Shown: piece by piece, positions 31,472 to 43,097 of the stretch
Layout of the letters: each line of letters starts with the position of its first letter
How positions within the stretch are numbered: position 1 is the first letter of the stretch
Origin: Neocallimastix lanati (nom. inval.)
Taxonomy: Eukaryota; Neocallimastigomycota; Neocallimastigomycetes; Neocallimastigales; Neocallimastigaceae
Direction: 5' to 3'
NCBI GenBank assembly: GCA_016946835.1
Contig: JACVTC010000076.1
Coordinates: 265,001-329,000, forward strand
Length of the DNA stretch: 64,000 bases
The notes under the pieces: generated by a model
Told to the model about the DNA's origin: nothing
Seen by the model: the letters and a program-made list of their open reading frames with translations, nothing else
Database searches by the model: none
Program-made: the position numbers and the translations under genes

Positions 31472-32097
31472 TGTAAAGATTTAATAAATCTTTAATACAT
31501 TAAATAGCTTAATTTTTCGTACAATTAATTTATTTAATGTATATGAATTATTTTTTTTATATAAAATTTATTGAAATAAAATTTAATTATTTTTTTAATT
31601 GAAAATATTTTTTAATTAGTTTAGTTAATTTAGTTTAGTTTAAAATAGTTAAATATTAAATTAGGAATAATCTTAAATAGTTAATATTTATAAAAATAGT
31701 TTTTCAATATTAAATATATAATTAAAATTATTATAAGTATTAAAATAATAAATAAAATAAAGAGTTTAAAAAATTAATTTTAGTTTTAGTAAATTAATAA
31801 ATAATAAAAATTATTAATTAAAAAAAATCTTTTGTTTATAAATAAATAGTTTTATATATATTATTAAATAACATCATATATTAATATTGTAATAAGAAAA
31901 AATATAAATACATGTAATTTTTCTTAATTTAATCGATGTATTAGTTATTAACTATTTTACAGTTAATAACATAAAAGAAGTTTATAATTAATAAAAGAAT
32001 TTATTAATAAAAGAAATTACTTTAATTTTATTTGTTTAAATTGTAGTGTTTTTTTTTATTGTTATAATCTGTTTTTTTTATTGACGGATTCATTACA
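31472..32097 (+). repeat. Element E 5' LTR
   Basis: Direct repeat of 37450-38079. No TGG-type tRNA primer site follows it, so minus-strand priming may differ from A-D. Self-priming is known in the Tf1/sushi group, but I could not show it here. Confidence 0.9.
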
Positions 32098-32728
32098 ATA
32101 ACTAATACCCACTAAGATTTAAACAAAAAACACGTTATAACAAGTAAAAAACCACTATTGCGTTTGGATTCTTCTACTGTGTTTGGTTTCTACTGTGTTT
32201 GGTTTCTACTGTTTTTGGTTTCTACTGTGTTTGGTTTCTACTGTGTTTGGTTTCTACTGTTTTTGGTTTCTACTGTGTTTGGTTTCTACTGTTTTTGGTT
32301 TCTACTGTGTTTGGTTTCTACTGTGTTTGGTTTCTACTGTGTTTGATCCATACCGTGTTTATCGTTACTGTGTTGTCTTTTGCGCTTTATCTTCAAGGTG
32401 TTTTATTTTTATTGTGGCTCTTTAATAACATATTAGTTAATATTATTATATTATATTATATTTGTTTCGTTTACTCGTCGCACACCATTACAATTGGATA
32501 TCGTGCTGACGACTTTATGAATAATAACATAATATTAATATAATAATAATTAATTACTAGAACGAAAATAATTTAGAATAAATAAAATAAATTATATAAG
32601 TAAATACCTTAATAAATAAGCAGGTCAGAAAATAAATAAAATATTAGTTGAAATATAAGTATACAAATAAATTAATCAAGTTGGAAGAATTGGATCTTAT
32701 ATTTCAAAATTTAAATCTTGAGGATCAA
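32098..32728 (+). other. Element E leader with 16-bp minisatellite
   Basis: The tandem unit TTTGGTTTCTACTGTG is repeated about 11 times at 32162-32346, with variants ending GTG or GTT. A balanced-composition stretch follows to about 32520. The unit is not a multiple of three, so the overlapping ORFs seen here are by-products. Confidence 0.8.
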
Positions 32729-34522
32729 ATGGAACAACAACTTAATCCAGCTCCTCAACTGAAGATCATCAACGACCCTCCCTTATTCTCGGGAGCTACG
32801 AAGGACCTCGATGGATTTTTGACAAGGATAGAGTTAGCTATCGAGGCAAATCCACGAAGGTTCCCCGTTGATAGAAGGAAGGTCATGTTCGTTATCTCAT
32901 ATTTTACTGGAAGAGCACTTAACTGGGCTTCTTGCTTACGGAGGAATAATAACGAAGTTCTTAGAAACTATGAGAACTTCATTAATGAACTAAGAAGAAA
33001 CTTTGGCGACCCTGACGTTGATGCTGCTGTCGCTAATGGGAAACTTAACAATATTCGTCAGTTCAAGTATGGCCACGTTATGGAATACATCACTGCATTC
33101 CAGAAGATAAGCCAATACTCGAACTTTAATGAGTCCGCAAAAATCTTTATGTATATTAAAGGACTCCATCCCAAGATGAGAGAACGTTTAGCTCTCGTAA
33201 ATCCAAATCCCAACAACTTAGAGCAGCTATTTAGGGAATCTGTGAATATAGAAAGCCTTACCAAGAGAAACGACATCCAAGAATATTACTTAACTCATCA
33301 AGACCGTAGAAATTATAATCAAGACGATCCAATGGATGTGGATCTTTATCGCATTAAAAAAGGTCAAAAAGTCACAAGATATTTCCCATCACACAACAAG
33401 AACTACATTGAAAACAAATCAAATATTGAAGAAAGAAGAAAGAAGAGACTATGTTTTAAATGTGGTGAAGCTGGACACATGCAATTTAATTGTCCAAATA
33501 GAATAAAACCAAAAAACTTCAAAATGATTAATAAAGTTCCAAATGAAGATCCCTCTTCTTCTGCCACTTCTATATCTACCTCTTCTTCTGTTAGGAGAAT
33601 TAAGAAAGTTGAAAAGTATGATAATATCTACAAAGTTTTGGATATTGTTGAAAATGAGAATATAAATTTTAAAGGAAAGACTAACATACTTGATTTTTAT
33701 ATTAAAACAAATGAATCCGATGAGGTTAAAGCAAAAGTTCTCATTGATTCCGGCTCTGATATTAACTGTATACATCCAGAATTTGCTAGAGTGAACAACA
33801 TTAAACTTATGAATATTGATAACTCCTTTAAAGTTGCTGGTTTGGGTTATGGTTTATCTACTGTGAAGAAAATCACCGAGAAATGTATTCTTCGTTTTAA
33901 GAATCATTATGAAATAATTCAATTACACTCTCTTCGTATCCCTGATGTAGATATCATTTTAGGACTCCCATGGATCGAAAAACATTGCCCTATTAACTAC
34001 CATAATTCAAAGAAAATCTCTTTCAGTTCAGGATACTGTGCTCGACACTGTAATGTAGGAAAAAGAAATAGAAAAAATAAAAATAAAAAGAAGTTAAACA
34101 AAATTTCTTCTAAAGGAAAGGAACCATATGAAGAACTTTCCTTAACAAAGGAAAAAATTAATCCTAAGCGTAAGTATTCCTTTGAATCTGACTCCGATAT
34201 GAATTCTGATGAAGAAATTACGATTAGAGGTCGTCGTACTCGTATTAAAACTTGTAGTGAAAATGAAGAACTTAATGGTTTAAAAAATTTTTGTATAATT
34301 AATTATGATAGTGATGTAAATGATAGTTTTATGTTTGATAATGATGATGAAATTTATGAATTTAGTGATAGTAATAATATTAATTTAGATGAATTAAATA
34401 AAATTTGTAAAATTGATGTTTTATGTAATAATGTAACAAAAAATTGTAATCATAATGATAATTTAAATAAAGATGAAAGTAAAAAGTATATTTCTAAAAA
34501 GTGTTCTGTAAAAAATTTGTGA
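32729..34522 (+). CDS. gag: Element E gag-protease
   Basis: I chose ATG 32729 ([11 protein letters not shown]) because it directly precedes the conserved retrotransposon Gag fold; upstream codons lack support. Capsid region ~[20 protein letters not shown] to [11 protein letters not shown], including [10 protein letters not shown] and [14 protein letters not shown]. Then a CCHC knuckle [14 protein letters not shown], a Ser-rich linker, and an aspartic protease with [11 protein letters not shown] and a DIILGLPW flap-end motif. A charged acidic/basic tail follows. In this element protease is carried with gag, and the pol frame opens at its very end. Confidence 0.9.
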   Translation: MEQQLNPAPQLKIINDPPLFSGATKDLDGFLTRIELAIEANPRRFPVDRRKVMFVISYFTGRALNWASCLRRNNNEVLRNYENFINELRRNFGDPDVDAAVANGKLNNIRQFKYGHVMEYITAFQKISQYSNFNESAKIFMYIKGLHPKMRERLALVNPNPNNLEQLFRESVNIESLTKRNDIQEYYLTHQDRRNYNQDDPMDVDLYRIKKGQKVTRYFPSHNKNYIENKSNIEERRKKRLCFKCGEAGHMQFNCPNRIKPKNFKMINKVPNEDPSSSATSISTSSSVRRIKKVEKYDNIYKVLDIVENENINFKGKTNILDFYIKTNESDEVKAKVLIDSGSDINCIHPEFARVNNIKLMNIDNSFKVAGLGYGLSTVKKITEKCILRFKNHYEIIQLHSLRIPDVDIILGLPWIEKHCPINYHNSKKISFSSGYCARHCNVGKRNRKNKNKKKLNKISSKGKEPYEELSLTKEKINPKRKYSFESDSDMNSDEEITIRGRRTRIKTCSENEELNGLKNFCIINYDSDVNDSFMFDNDDEIYEFSDSNNINLDELNKICKIDVLCNNVTKNCNHNDNLNKDESKKYISKKCSVKNL

Positions 34523-37439
34523 AATAAGATTAAAGGATAATTCAAATTTATTTTATGGTCCTATTTATCCTTTAACAGAAGTAGAAAGAGACGAATTGAA
34601 GAAGTATATCAAAGAAAATTTAGAAAAAGGTTTCATTAGGAAATCGACATCTCCTGCTGGAGCACCTATATTGTTTGTTAAAAAGAAGGATGGTTCATTG
34701 AGATTATGTGTTGACTATAGAAAGTTAAATGAGATGACCATCCGTAATTCCTATCCTCTTCCTTTAATTAGTGAATTACTAGATAGAGTTAAAGGTGCAA
34801 AATTCTTTACTAAGTTGGATTTAAAATCTGCTTATAACTTAGTAAGAATAAAAGAAGGTGATGAGTATAAGACAGCATTTCGTACTCGTTATGGACATTT
34901 TGAATATTTGGTTATGCCTTTTGGGTTAAAAAATGCCCCTGCAACCTTTCAGCATTTTATAAATGATGTTCTTAGTGATTACTTAGATGATTTTGTTATT
35001 TCGTATATTGATGATATTTTAATTTATTCAAAAAGTTTAGAAGAACATCATATTCATGTCAAGAAAGTTTTAAAGAAACTATTAGAAAATAATTTATATG
35101 TCAAACTCGAGAAATGTGAGTTTGATGTCTCTGAAACTGCTTTTCTTGGTTATATTTTATCGAAAGATGGTTTAAAGGTTGATCCCAATAAAATTAAAGC
35201 CATTCTTGATTGGCCTGTTCCAACCACAGTTAAGGAAGTTCAATCTTTTATTGGTTTATGCAATTATTATAGGATTTTTATTAAAGATTTTGCTAAAATC
35301 GCCCGTTCTTTGCATAAACTTACAAGAAAAAATGTATCCTTTAACTGGGGTCCTGATCAACAGAAGGCATTTGATAAATTAAAAGAGTTGTTCACATCTG
35401 CTCCTATTTTGAGAAACCCTGATAGTAATAAGCCTTTTGTTGTTGAAACAGATGCTTCTAATTTTGCTGTTGGTGCGATTCTTTCTCAGGAATACGATGG
35501 TCAACTACACCCAATAGCTTATATCTCATCTAGCTTAACCAAATCAGAAAAGAATTATCCAATCTACGATAAAGAACTTCTAGCAATTAAAGTTGCTCTT
35601 GAGGAATGGCGTCACTATTTAGAAGGTGCTCGTCATCCTTTTACAATTTATACCGATCATAAAAATCTGACTTTTCCTAGAAAGCCTGAAATGCTCTCGC
35701 AACGTCAAATCCATTGGTATGAATTTCTCTCTCGTTTCGATTTTAATTTAGTTTATCGTGCTGGTAAGAAGTCTGGAAAACCTGATATCTTATCTAGAAG
35801 AAGTGATCATCTTTTTAATTACCCTCAGACTGTTTCTTGTCGTGTTATTAACTGTAATGCTTCTGATGATTGCTTATGTAATTCAATTTTAAATTCACTT
35901 AAAGATGATGAATTGTATAACAAAATTAAAACTTTTCTTTCTAGTAATAATAAAGATACTGCTCCTATTAGAAATATTGATAAATGTGTAATTGATGATG
36001 AAGGATTTCTTCTCTATGATGATTTAATCTATGTTCCGGAAAATATTCGTACAAGAATTCTAGAAATGCACCATGATTCGGTAACAGCTGGTCACTTTGG
36101 TGTAAATAAAACTTCGGATTTAATTTACAGAAACTTTTGGTGGCCAAAGTTACGACATGATGTTAAGAAATTTATTAAGTCTTGTGAAACTTGTTGTCGT
36201 TCTAAAGTTCCAAGGCATAATCCGTATGGTTTGTTATCCCCATTATCCACACCAAATAGAGCTTGGGCTGATATTTCAATGGATTTCATTGTTGAATTGC
36301 CAAAATCCAAAGATATGACTACTATTATGGTGGTTGTTGATCGTTTAACAAAGATGGCTCATTTTATCCCCCTTCGTTGTCTTCCTACTACTTCAATTGC
36401 CGCTGATGCTTTTATTAATTCAATTTTTAAATTGCATGGTTTCCCTGATTCCATTATTTCTGATAGAGGTACCCAATTCACCTTTGAATTTTGGAATAGA
36501 TTATGTGACTTACTTTGTATTAAGCATTCGTTTTCAACTTCAAACCATCCGCAGACTGATGGTCAAACAGAGAGGGTGAACGCGATATTAGAACAATATC
36601 TTCGTTGTTATATAAATGAACGACAAACAAATTGGGTTGATTTATTACCTTTTGCTGAATTCGCTTATAACAATACTTTACAACAATCAATCAATCAATC
36701 CCCATTTTTTGCTAACTATGGATTCAATCCTAGATTTAGTCTAGAAATTCCATCTAATGAAAGACCTCATAGAGCTGATCAAAGAGTTAAAGATATTAAC
36801 GAAAATATTAAATTTCTGAAAGAAAACTTAGATAAAGCTAAAGAAACTTACAAAAAATATGCGGATCAAAGAAGATTACCCTCACCTGATTTCCAAGTTG
36901 GTAACAAAGTTTGGTTACTTAAAGGAAGTACTACTAAAAATGTTAAGAAAAAACTTGCTAATCAAATGCTTGGTCCTTTTGAAATTGTTGAGAAAATTAG
37001 TTCACTTGCTTATAAACTTAAACTCCCAAGTAATATGCGTTGTCATCCTGTTTTTCACGTATCATTACTTGAACCTTATCATAAAAATGAATTCGAAAAC
37101 AGAAATAAAAGAAAAAGAAAGAATATTAATTTGACCACTGACACTTTTGATAAAGTTCCAGAAAAGATTGTTAATATGAGAAAATATAGAGGAAAGAATC
37201 GTTTTCTTGTATCTTGGAAAGGACTTGATTCTGATGAGGATACTTGGATTGATGAAGATCAAATTTATGGCAAACAATTGATTCAGGAATATTATCGTCG
37301 AACCAAAAAGAATAGGACAAACATAGAAGAAAATACTTTGAGTGATAATGAAATCTATGTTAGACATAGATATCAACCATTTGTAATTGATCTACCAGCA
37401 AATGGACTAAATCGTATGTCTCGCAGGAGCTCGACTTAA
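34512..37439 (+). CDS. pol: Element E pol (RT, RNase H, integrase, chromodomain)
   Basis: The frame opens within the last codons of gag and has no early AUG, so translation must depend on recoding, as is common in the family. The frame relation differs from A, C, D and [47 protein letters not shown] and YIDDILIYS (~35010). RNase [15 protein letters not shown] (~35441) and TDHKNLT. Integrase: HH-CC zinc site ([11 protein letters not shown]...CETCCRSK), [16 protein letters not shown] (~36457), [10 protein letters not shown] (~36552). C terminus: [13 protein letters not shown] then a chromodomain ([31 protein letters not shown]). Chromodomains bind modified histones and guide chromoviruses to heterochromatin. 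Nesting inside an old element agrees with that. Confidence 0.93.
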   Translation, partial: KICEIRLKDNSNLFYGPIYPLTEVERDELKKYIKENLEKGFIRKSTSPAGAPILFVKKKDGSLRLCVDYRKLNEMTIRNSYPLPLISELLDRVKGAKFFTKLDLKSAYNLVRIKEGDEYKTAFRTRYGHFEYLVMPFGLKNAPATFQHFINDVLSDYLDDFVISYIDDILIYSKSLEEHHIHVKKVLKKLLENNLYVKLEKCEFDVSETAFLGYILSKDGLKVDPNKIKAILDWPVPTTVKEVQSFIGLCNYYRIFIKDFAKIARSLHKLTRKNVSFNWGPDQQKAFDKLKELFTSAPILRNPDSNKPFVVETDASNFAVGAILSQEYDGQLHPIAYISSSLTKSEKNYPIYDKELLAIKVALEEWRHYLEGARHPFTIYTDHKNLTFPRKPEMLSQRQIHWYEFLSRFDFNLVYRAGKKSGKPDILSRRSDHLFNYPQTVSCRVINCNASDDCLCNSILNSLKDDELYNKIKTFLSSNNKDTAPIRNIDKCVIDDEGFLLYDDLIYVPENIRTRILEMHHDSVTAGHFGVNKTSDLIYRNFWWPKLRHDVKKFIKSCETCCRSKVPRHNPYGLLSPLSTPNRAWADISMDFIVELPKSKDMTTIMVVVDRLTKMAHFIPLRCLPTTSIAADAFINSIFKLHGFPDSIISDRGTQFTFEFWNRLCDLLCIKHSFSTSNHPQTDGQTERVNAILEQYLRCYINERQTNWVDLLPFAEFAYNNTLQQSINQSPFFANYGFNPRFSLEIPSNERPHRADQRVKDINENIKFLKENLDKAKETYKKYADQRRLPSPDFQVGNKVWLLKGSTTKNVKKKLANQMLGPFEIVEKISSLAYKLKLPSNMRCHPVFHVSLLEPYHKNEFENRNKRKRKNINLTTDTFDKVPEKIVNMRKYRGKNRFLVSWKGLDSDEDTWIDEDQIYGKQLIQEYYRRTKKNRTNIEENTLSDNEIYVRHRYQPFVIDLPANGLNRMSRRSST

Positions 37440-37449
37440 AGGGCGAGAT

Positions 37450-38079
37450 TGTAAAGATTTAATAAATCTTTAATACATTAAATAGCTTAATTTTTCGTAC
37501 AATTAATTTATTTAATGTATATGAATTATTTTTTTAATATAAAATTTATTGAAATAAAATTTAATTATTTTTTTAATTGAAAATATTTTTTAATTAGTTT
37601 AGTTAATTTAGTTTAGTTTAAAATAAAATAGTTAAATATTAAATTAGGAATAATCTTAAATAGTTAATATTTATAAAAATAGTTTTTCAATATTAAATAT
37701 ATAATTAAAATTATTATAAGTATTAAAATAATAAATAAAATAAAGAGTTTAAAAAATTAATTTTAGTTTTAGTAAATTAATAAATAATAAAAATTATTAA
37801 TTAAAAAAAATCTTTTGTTTATAAATAAATAGTTTTATATATATTATTAAATAACATCATATATTAATATTGTAATAAGAAAAAATATAAATACATGTAA
37901 TTTTTCTTAATTTAATCGATGTATTAGTTATTAACTATTTTACAGTTAATAACATAAAAGAAGTTTATAATTAATAAAAGAATTTATTAATAAAAGAAAT
38001 TACTTTAATTTTATTTGTTTAAATTGTAGTGTTTTTTTTATTGTTATAATCTGTTTTTTTTATTGACGGATTCATTACA
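37450..38079 (+). repeat. Element E 3' LTR
   Basis: Direct repeat of 31472-32097. An inverted pair TCTCGC (about 37418) / GCGAGA (about 37443) lies just upstream of it. Confidence 0.9.
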
Positions 38080-38505
38080 ATAACTTGGTCGGTAATTCAA
38101 CTTGATAATAACAATATTAAATTAATTTTTTTTATAAAAATAAGCTTCTAAATAAAAAAAAATAAATTTAAGTAAATTCAAATAAGAAATTCTCTTGAGT
38201 GGGTCGAAGGGGAATTCGAGCTTAACTATTCTACAAATTGATATATTTGGTGGCCAAGTTGACGCTAGTTTATATCTTAAATATATTTTGGTTGTTGAAT
38301 CCATTATTTACTACTTATTCAAAATAATTAAATTGATACTTTTGTTAATTTATTATAAAAATAAACTCTTCTACTCAAGAAAAATACATTGAAGTTATTA
38401 ATCAAATCTTTGAAACCTTGTATAACACAAAAAATATTTTTAATAAAACTATTAACTTTGTATACTCTACTTGATTCATTACTACTTCTTTCAATAAATT
38501 CAAAC
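38080..38505 (+). other. Element F leader, second part
   Basis: Continuation of F's leader after E. A hairpin GGGTCGAA...TTCGAGC near 38199-38223 resembles the hairpins of H's leader array. Confidence 0.5.
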
Positions 38506-39195
38506 ATGTCGGAAAACTCTTCTTCTGATAGTGGTGGCTCGTCTAGTGCATCACCCTCTATTCCAAGTCCAGTAGCCATAAATAATAGTCGAATTAATTT
38601 TAAAGACTTAAAAAAGGAACTTAAGGTAATAGAAAAACTTAGTAAAGACAATTTAGATATAAAATCTTGGGCCTCTGAACTAAAATTATGGATCAGGTAT
38701 CAGCAAGTGGTTGATCCAGAAACAATATTTATTGCCTGTATTTTGACTTCTACCGGTGAAATAAGAGAAATCATCCAAGATATGGAAAATGATAATATCT
38801 TTAGTGATGATGATAATGACGAAGATAATAACATCGGTGACGACAATACTCATAATTTCCCAAGTTTAGACAAAATTGTGGACGAATTAGAAAATTTCTA
38901 TGACCTAAAAGAAGATCAAAATGTTCTACTCAGAGAACTTCGTGAACTTAAAATTAAAAGGAACGAAATAGTGAAATATTTTAATATACGCTACAAAACT
39001 CTTTACCACAAATTGGATATTAAAAGAAGAAAACGAATTAGTGTATTAGACTATGCCGATTCATTACAAAATAATAAAGAGGCATGGAAAAGAGTTTTCC
39101 TTAAGGTTAATATTTCTCTCAGTAAAGCCTTTGAAATAGCAGAGAGAGTAGATAGACTTATTCCTAAAATTGCTTATGAATCACAATTGTTCTAA
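38506..39195 (+). pseudogene. gag: Element F gag (C-terminally incomplete)
   Basis: ATG 38506 (MSENSSSDSGG). The block FKDLKKELKVIEKLSKDN, LDIKSWASELKLWI and CILTSTGEIREIIQDM matches A and H gag, followed by the acidic linker and DLKEDQNVLLRELRELKIKRN. It ends before the linker and zinc knuckle found in A and H. It belongs to a decayed element, with no pol after it. Confidence 0.8.
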
Positions 39196-39370
39196 ATTGA
39201 GATTTCAATTGATCAAAAATAAAAATTTAATAATAATTAAATAAACGATTAATAAATTAGAATTTAAGTATTTAGTTATAATTTACAACTTTAGTGTAAA
39301 TTTCTTATTATTGTGAATATTAATATAGTTAGATTAAAATTTTAAAAATTCATTTACATTGTACCATTTT

Positions 39371-39608
39371 TAGATATGGTACTACTATAAATACCATAAT
39401 TTAGTGAAAATTAGATTAGAAATTATTTAGTGAAATTTTATTGGTTAATAATAATTTAGTAATAATATATATAGTTAGTAAATAATAATAGTTTATGGAA
39501 TCGTTCTTTTATTAATATTAATTAGTTTATTAATAATTCAACTTATAAACATGTTTATTGGTATAGTTTAATATAGTTTTATATTTAGTTTACATTAATA
39601 ATATGAAA
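39371..39608 (+). repeat. LTR fragment J3, cut on its right
   Basis: Aligns with about the first half of J1/J2 (ACCATAATTTAGTG, then the stretch up to GTTTACATTAATAA), preceded by TTTT. At about 39609 it passes abruptly into a duplicated piece of the secreted-protein gene. This is the outer edge of the tRNA-Cys pile. Confidence 0.75.
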
Positions 39609-39614
39609 GATTAT

Positions 39615-39766
39615 AGTAATATTGTATCTATGAAGATAATACTATCATTACTACTTGTAATAAACATTCAAAACTATACAATCATGATAATTGTATGAAT
39701 ATTCTTTCTGAATATTATAAAGCTAATGGTATAACTATTATAACTATTAATGTAGAAAAATTTTAA
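39615..39766 (+). pseudogene. tail fragment of secreted cysteine-rich protein gene
   Basis: Duplicate of the last ~45 codons of the gene at 46105-46793, ending with the same tail (NCMNILSEY-KANG...VEKF, stop). Several substitutions separate the two, and the 5' part, including the signal peptide, is absent, replaced by LTR J3. It cannot make the secreted protein. Confidence 0.8.
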
Positions 39767-40690
39767 ATTTATATAAGATGGAAATATGATTAATTAATAA
39801 TAAAATTAATACCATTATTATATATAAAAGATATAAAAAAAAACTTATTAATAGTTTGAGATTATCAAAAAGTTTTATATAAAGTATAATTGGAAGAATA
39901 TTATTAAATAATAAATATTTTATTAAATATATTAATTATTATTTAATCAATCTTCAAATTATAAAAAATCATTTTATTTTATATGTCAACATAAAAATTA
40001 ATATTATTAAATAATTTATGAAGTCATAATAAATAAAAATAAAAATAAAACAAATCAAAAATATAAAAATATTATATAATAATAAAAAAGAAAGGAAAGA
40101 AAAAAATAAATCAAATATTAACACAAAAAAAATTAAAAATAAATAATTAATATAAAATAAAAAGAAATAATTAATAATAAAAATAATAATAAAATTAATT
40201 TATTTAATAAAATAATAAAAAAATTAACTTATCTAATAAAAAAAATTAAAAAATAAAAATAGAATAAAATAATAATTAAAAATTAAAATAAATAAATAAA
40301 TAAAATAAAATATAATATAATAAAATATAATAAAAAAAATAATAACAAAAAAAAAAATTAAATTAAATAAATTATAATAAAAAAATTAGAAAAATTAAAA
40401 CAAAAAATATTTAATTTGTTATAAAATATTGTTTTTTAATTTGCTAGTGTTTATAAATAATAATAATAATATTATTATTAATATTGTGTATATTACTGTA
40501 TTAATATTTTATGGAGGAAATAAACAATTGTTTTTGTATTTACTGAACTTTGTAAATAAAATTTATTGAGAATAAAAAAGTATTTAATAAGTTTTATTAA
40601 ACCGAGTCATACTTAATAAAAAAAAATATTATAATATTAAATCCATACATACATTTTTATATATAAAAATATTTAATATTATTAGTGAAC
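39767..40690 (+). repeat. segmental duplication of 46794-47760
   Basis: The duplicated block continues past the gene: both copies have the same run of short A/T-rich motifs (for example TTTATATGTCAACATAAAAA and AAATAAACAATT). Low-complexity AAAT stretches have diverged in length. The copies lie ~7 kb apart in the same orientation. Confidence 0.7.
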
Positions 40691-41501
40691 ATCATGAATC
40701 AGTGCAAAAAATTTAATATATTCTATTTATTTTTATTTTTATTTTCAATAGGAAAATACAATATAGAAAAAAAAAATATTTTAAAAATATAAATATTATA
40801 TTTATATATATTATAATATTTATATTAAATATTATTATATTTATTTATTTATTTATTTTTCTTTTTCTTATAACACTAATACTGAAATTATTACGAGTAA
40901 TAATAGACGCGGTGTTATCATCAATGAATGTGAAAAGTTAGAAACTATTTCTTCTAACACACTTTTATAATTATAATATATAATATTTCATTTAATGTAT
41001 TTTATTTTTTTTTATTTAAATCATGTAATTATTATAAATTAAATAAAGATATTCTCTAAATCTATAAAAAAATACAATATATAAAAAAAAAATTTAAAAA
41101 TATAACTATTATATATATTTAATAGTAAATATTAATATGTTAAATAATATTAAATTTTTATATTTTGTAATACCGGTTTAATACATTGATTTTCTTTATT
41201 TTAAACAAATAAATAAATTAAGAAGCATAAATAACTTAGAGATGTGGATTTTAGATTTTATTAATTTTAATTTTAATTTTAATTTCATAATTTTATTATA
41301 TTTATTTTTATATAACATAGAAATATATCATGAAAAATACAGAAATATTTTTAAAATATTTTTAAATGAATAAGAATAAATAATAAAAAAAAATTTTTTT
41401 TTTCTATAATATGAATTTTTTTTTCTATATAATTAATTTTGTAATAAAAATTTTAAAGTAAATTATTTTAATTTTGATAATATAATATATTATATGAATG
41501 T
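40691..41501. other. A+T-rich spacer with a coding-like patch
   Basis: Mostly near-pure A+T. One patch, 40872-40970, is coding-like: 32 codons ending in TAA with mixed composition (for example RRGVIINECEKLETISSN). It may be the remnant of another secreted-protein relative. No signal peptide or upstream exon is visible. Confidence 0.35.
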
Positions 41502-42299
41502 GGTCCATTTCGCCAATTTTTTTTTTTTTTTGAAATTTTAATAAGCCATCTATTTATTTGTGGCTTTTAAAATTTATATTATTACGCCATAAAATTTAAT
41601 ATAATTTTAAGTAAAAAAGAAATAAATGTATAAATAAATAAGTAAATAAATAAATAAATAAAAATTAAAAAGTTCAATATAAAATAAAATATTTTTATAT
41701 AATTTTTTTTTTTGACAATCATGTTATAAGGAAAATGATAAATAATTATTTTCCTTATAACCTTATTTTTTATATTTTATTATTAATATTTATATTATAT
41801 TTTTATATTTTATATTTTATTATTGATATATATTTTTATATTTTTCTATTAATATTATATTTTTATATTTTTATATTTTTATATTTTTATATTTTATTAT
41901 TAATATCAATATAATATTTTTATATTTTATTATTAAAAAATTTTATTTTATAAATTTATATTTAAATTAATATTATTTAAAATATTAATTTTTTATATTA
42001 TAACTAAAACTTTAGTTGTTATTATAACATCTTAATAATAGAATTAAACCTTTTATTTTATATATAATTTATAAATAAAATATTAAATAATAATAAAAAT
42101 TACAAAATAATATTTTTATAAGACTTAAATTATAGCTGTAAATTGAAATTTCAAAAATTAAAATTTGTTGTTCACATTTCAACTACTATTTATATATTAC
42201 AGCAACCGTTTTGTAGAGATATATAAATAGGTTTTTTACACATATGAATTCACATGTCTATCCCATATTATATATATGGGCTTGTAAAGAACATATATA

Positions 42300-42690
42300 C
42301 TTTGGTATATATATCTTATACTATATCAGTACAACGTCGGCGCTCCAAATTCCTAAGCAGAGGTAGCTCCAGTAGACATGTCTTGCCAAATAACATCCGT
42401 GTTATCCTATAGAAATTGAACTCGTAACCCTCACAGTATAGGCTATACAACTACACTAGGATGCCATGGGTGATCAAATATAGAAATTAAATACGTGGCA
42501 ATCCAATAATGGTAGGAGCGGAATTAATACTTACCTGAAATTGTGCCATTATAACCCCTTTACCCTTTCTCCAAACACTATCGGGAAAATTAGATCAAGA
42601 ATAGATACCAGCAGGGGTTGGCCGGACACCAGATGATTATTAAGTCGCCACATAACAACCAGTAGAAAGCCCAGTTCTACTTTATATGCT
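42300..42690. other. G+C-richer island with U1-like start or splice-donor-like motif
   Basis: On the plus strand, ATACTTACCTG at 42527 equals the conserved 5' end of U1 snRNA, GATCAAGAAT at about 42593 resembles the U1-70K loop, and AGTAGAA-AGCCCAG-TTCTACT (42661-42681) is a neat terminal stem-loop. But the expected stem around the GATCAAGAAT loop and a clear Sm site are missing. On the minus strand the same motif reads CAG|GTAAGTAT, a perfect splice donor, so it may be part of a captured gene. Between about 42410 and 42476 (minus strand) a tRNA-like A box (TAGTGTAGTTG) and a poor B box (AGTTCAATTTC) hint at a tRNA relic. Confidence 0.3.
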
Positions 42691-43097
42691 AAAAAATGCT
42701 ATATATATTTGTTGTTTTAAAAAGACTTAAAAGTTAATAATTTAATTAGATTATAATATAAATAAAATAATTAATTAATTCATAAATTCTTTATTAGTAT
42801 ATATTAAAAAAAATAATTAATATTAATTTAGAATAAATAAATAATTAAATTTTTTTTATATACATTAAATAAATAATTTATTTTTAAATAATAAAAATTA
42901 AAATATTTTCATATATACTTTATGTATCTGTTTTTTTTTAAAAAAATTAAAAGAAAAAGAAATAATTAAAATACTTTTTATCTTTTAAAAAAAATTGAAT
43001 ATTTAATTGTTCAGAATTAATATTAAAAAATAATATTTAGATAATTAATATAATAATTTAAAAGATATAATTAAAAACTATATATTAAAATTTATAA

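Larger units (their letters stand above)
31472..38079 (+). mobile_element. Element E: whole chromodomain Ty3/gypsy element (chromovirus)
   Basis: A 6.6-kb element with ~626-bp LTRs (31472-32097 and 37450-38079), ends TGTAAAG...ATTACA, and a 5-bp ATAAC repeat on each side (31467-31471, 38080-38084). The LTRs are very similar, so the insertion is recent. Order: LTR, leader with a 16-bp minisatellite, gag-protease ORF, RT-RH-IN-chromodomain ORF, LTR. It looks whole. It sits in element F's leader, not beside a tRNA gene. Confidence 0.93.
29696..39366 (+). mobile_element. Element F: cut A/H-clade element hosting element E
   Basis: 5' LTR 29696-30647, PBS-like TGATGGAGATATCGGGG, a folded leader up to 31471, then element E (31472-38079), then the rest of the leader and a gag (38506-39195). 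No pol and no 3' LTR can be recognised, and the remaining 170 bp is A+T-rich decayed sequence. F is an old remnant that was already there when E arrived. Confidence 0.8.

Noticed and set aside
32162-32346. CRISPR-like regular repeat
   Set aside because: Units are directly adjacent with no spacers, in a eukaryotic retrotransposon leader.
32158-32543. Three overlapping ORFs repeating VSTVFGFYC
   Set aside because: Produced by the 16-bp minisatellite; the unit is not a multiple of three, so all three frames are open.
34512-34600. The -1 signal of A/C/D/H also in element E
   Set aside because: E's pol is in a different relative frame and has no GGGAG/CTCCC stem at the junction.
42410-42476. tRNA gene on the minus strand
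   Set aside because: Good A box but poor B box, A-to-B spacing several bases too short and a weak T stem; at most a relic.
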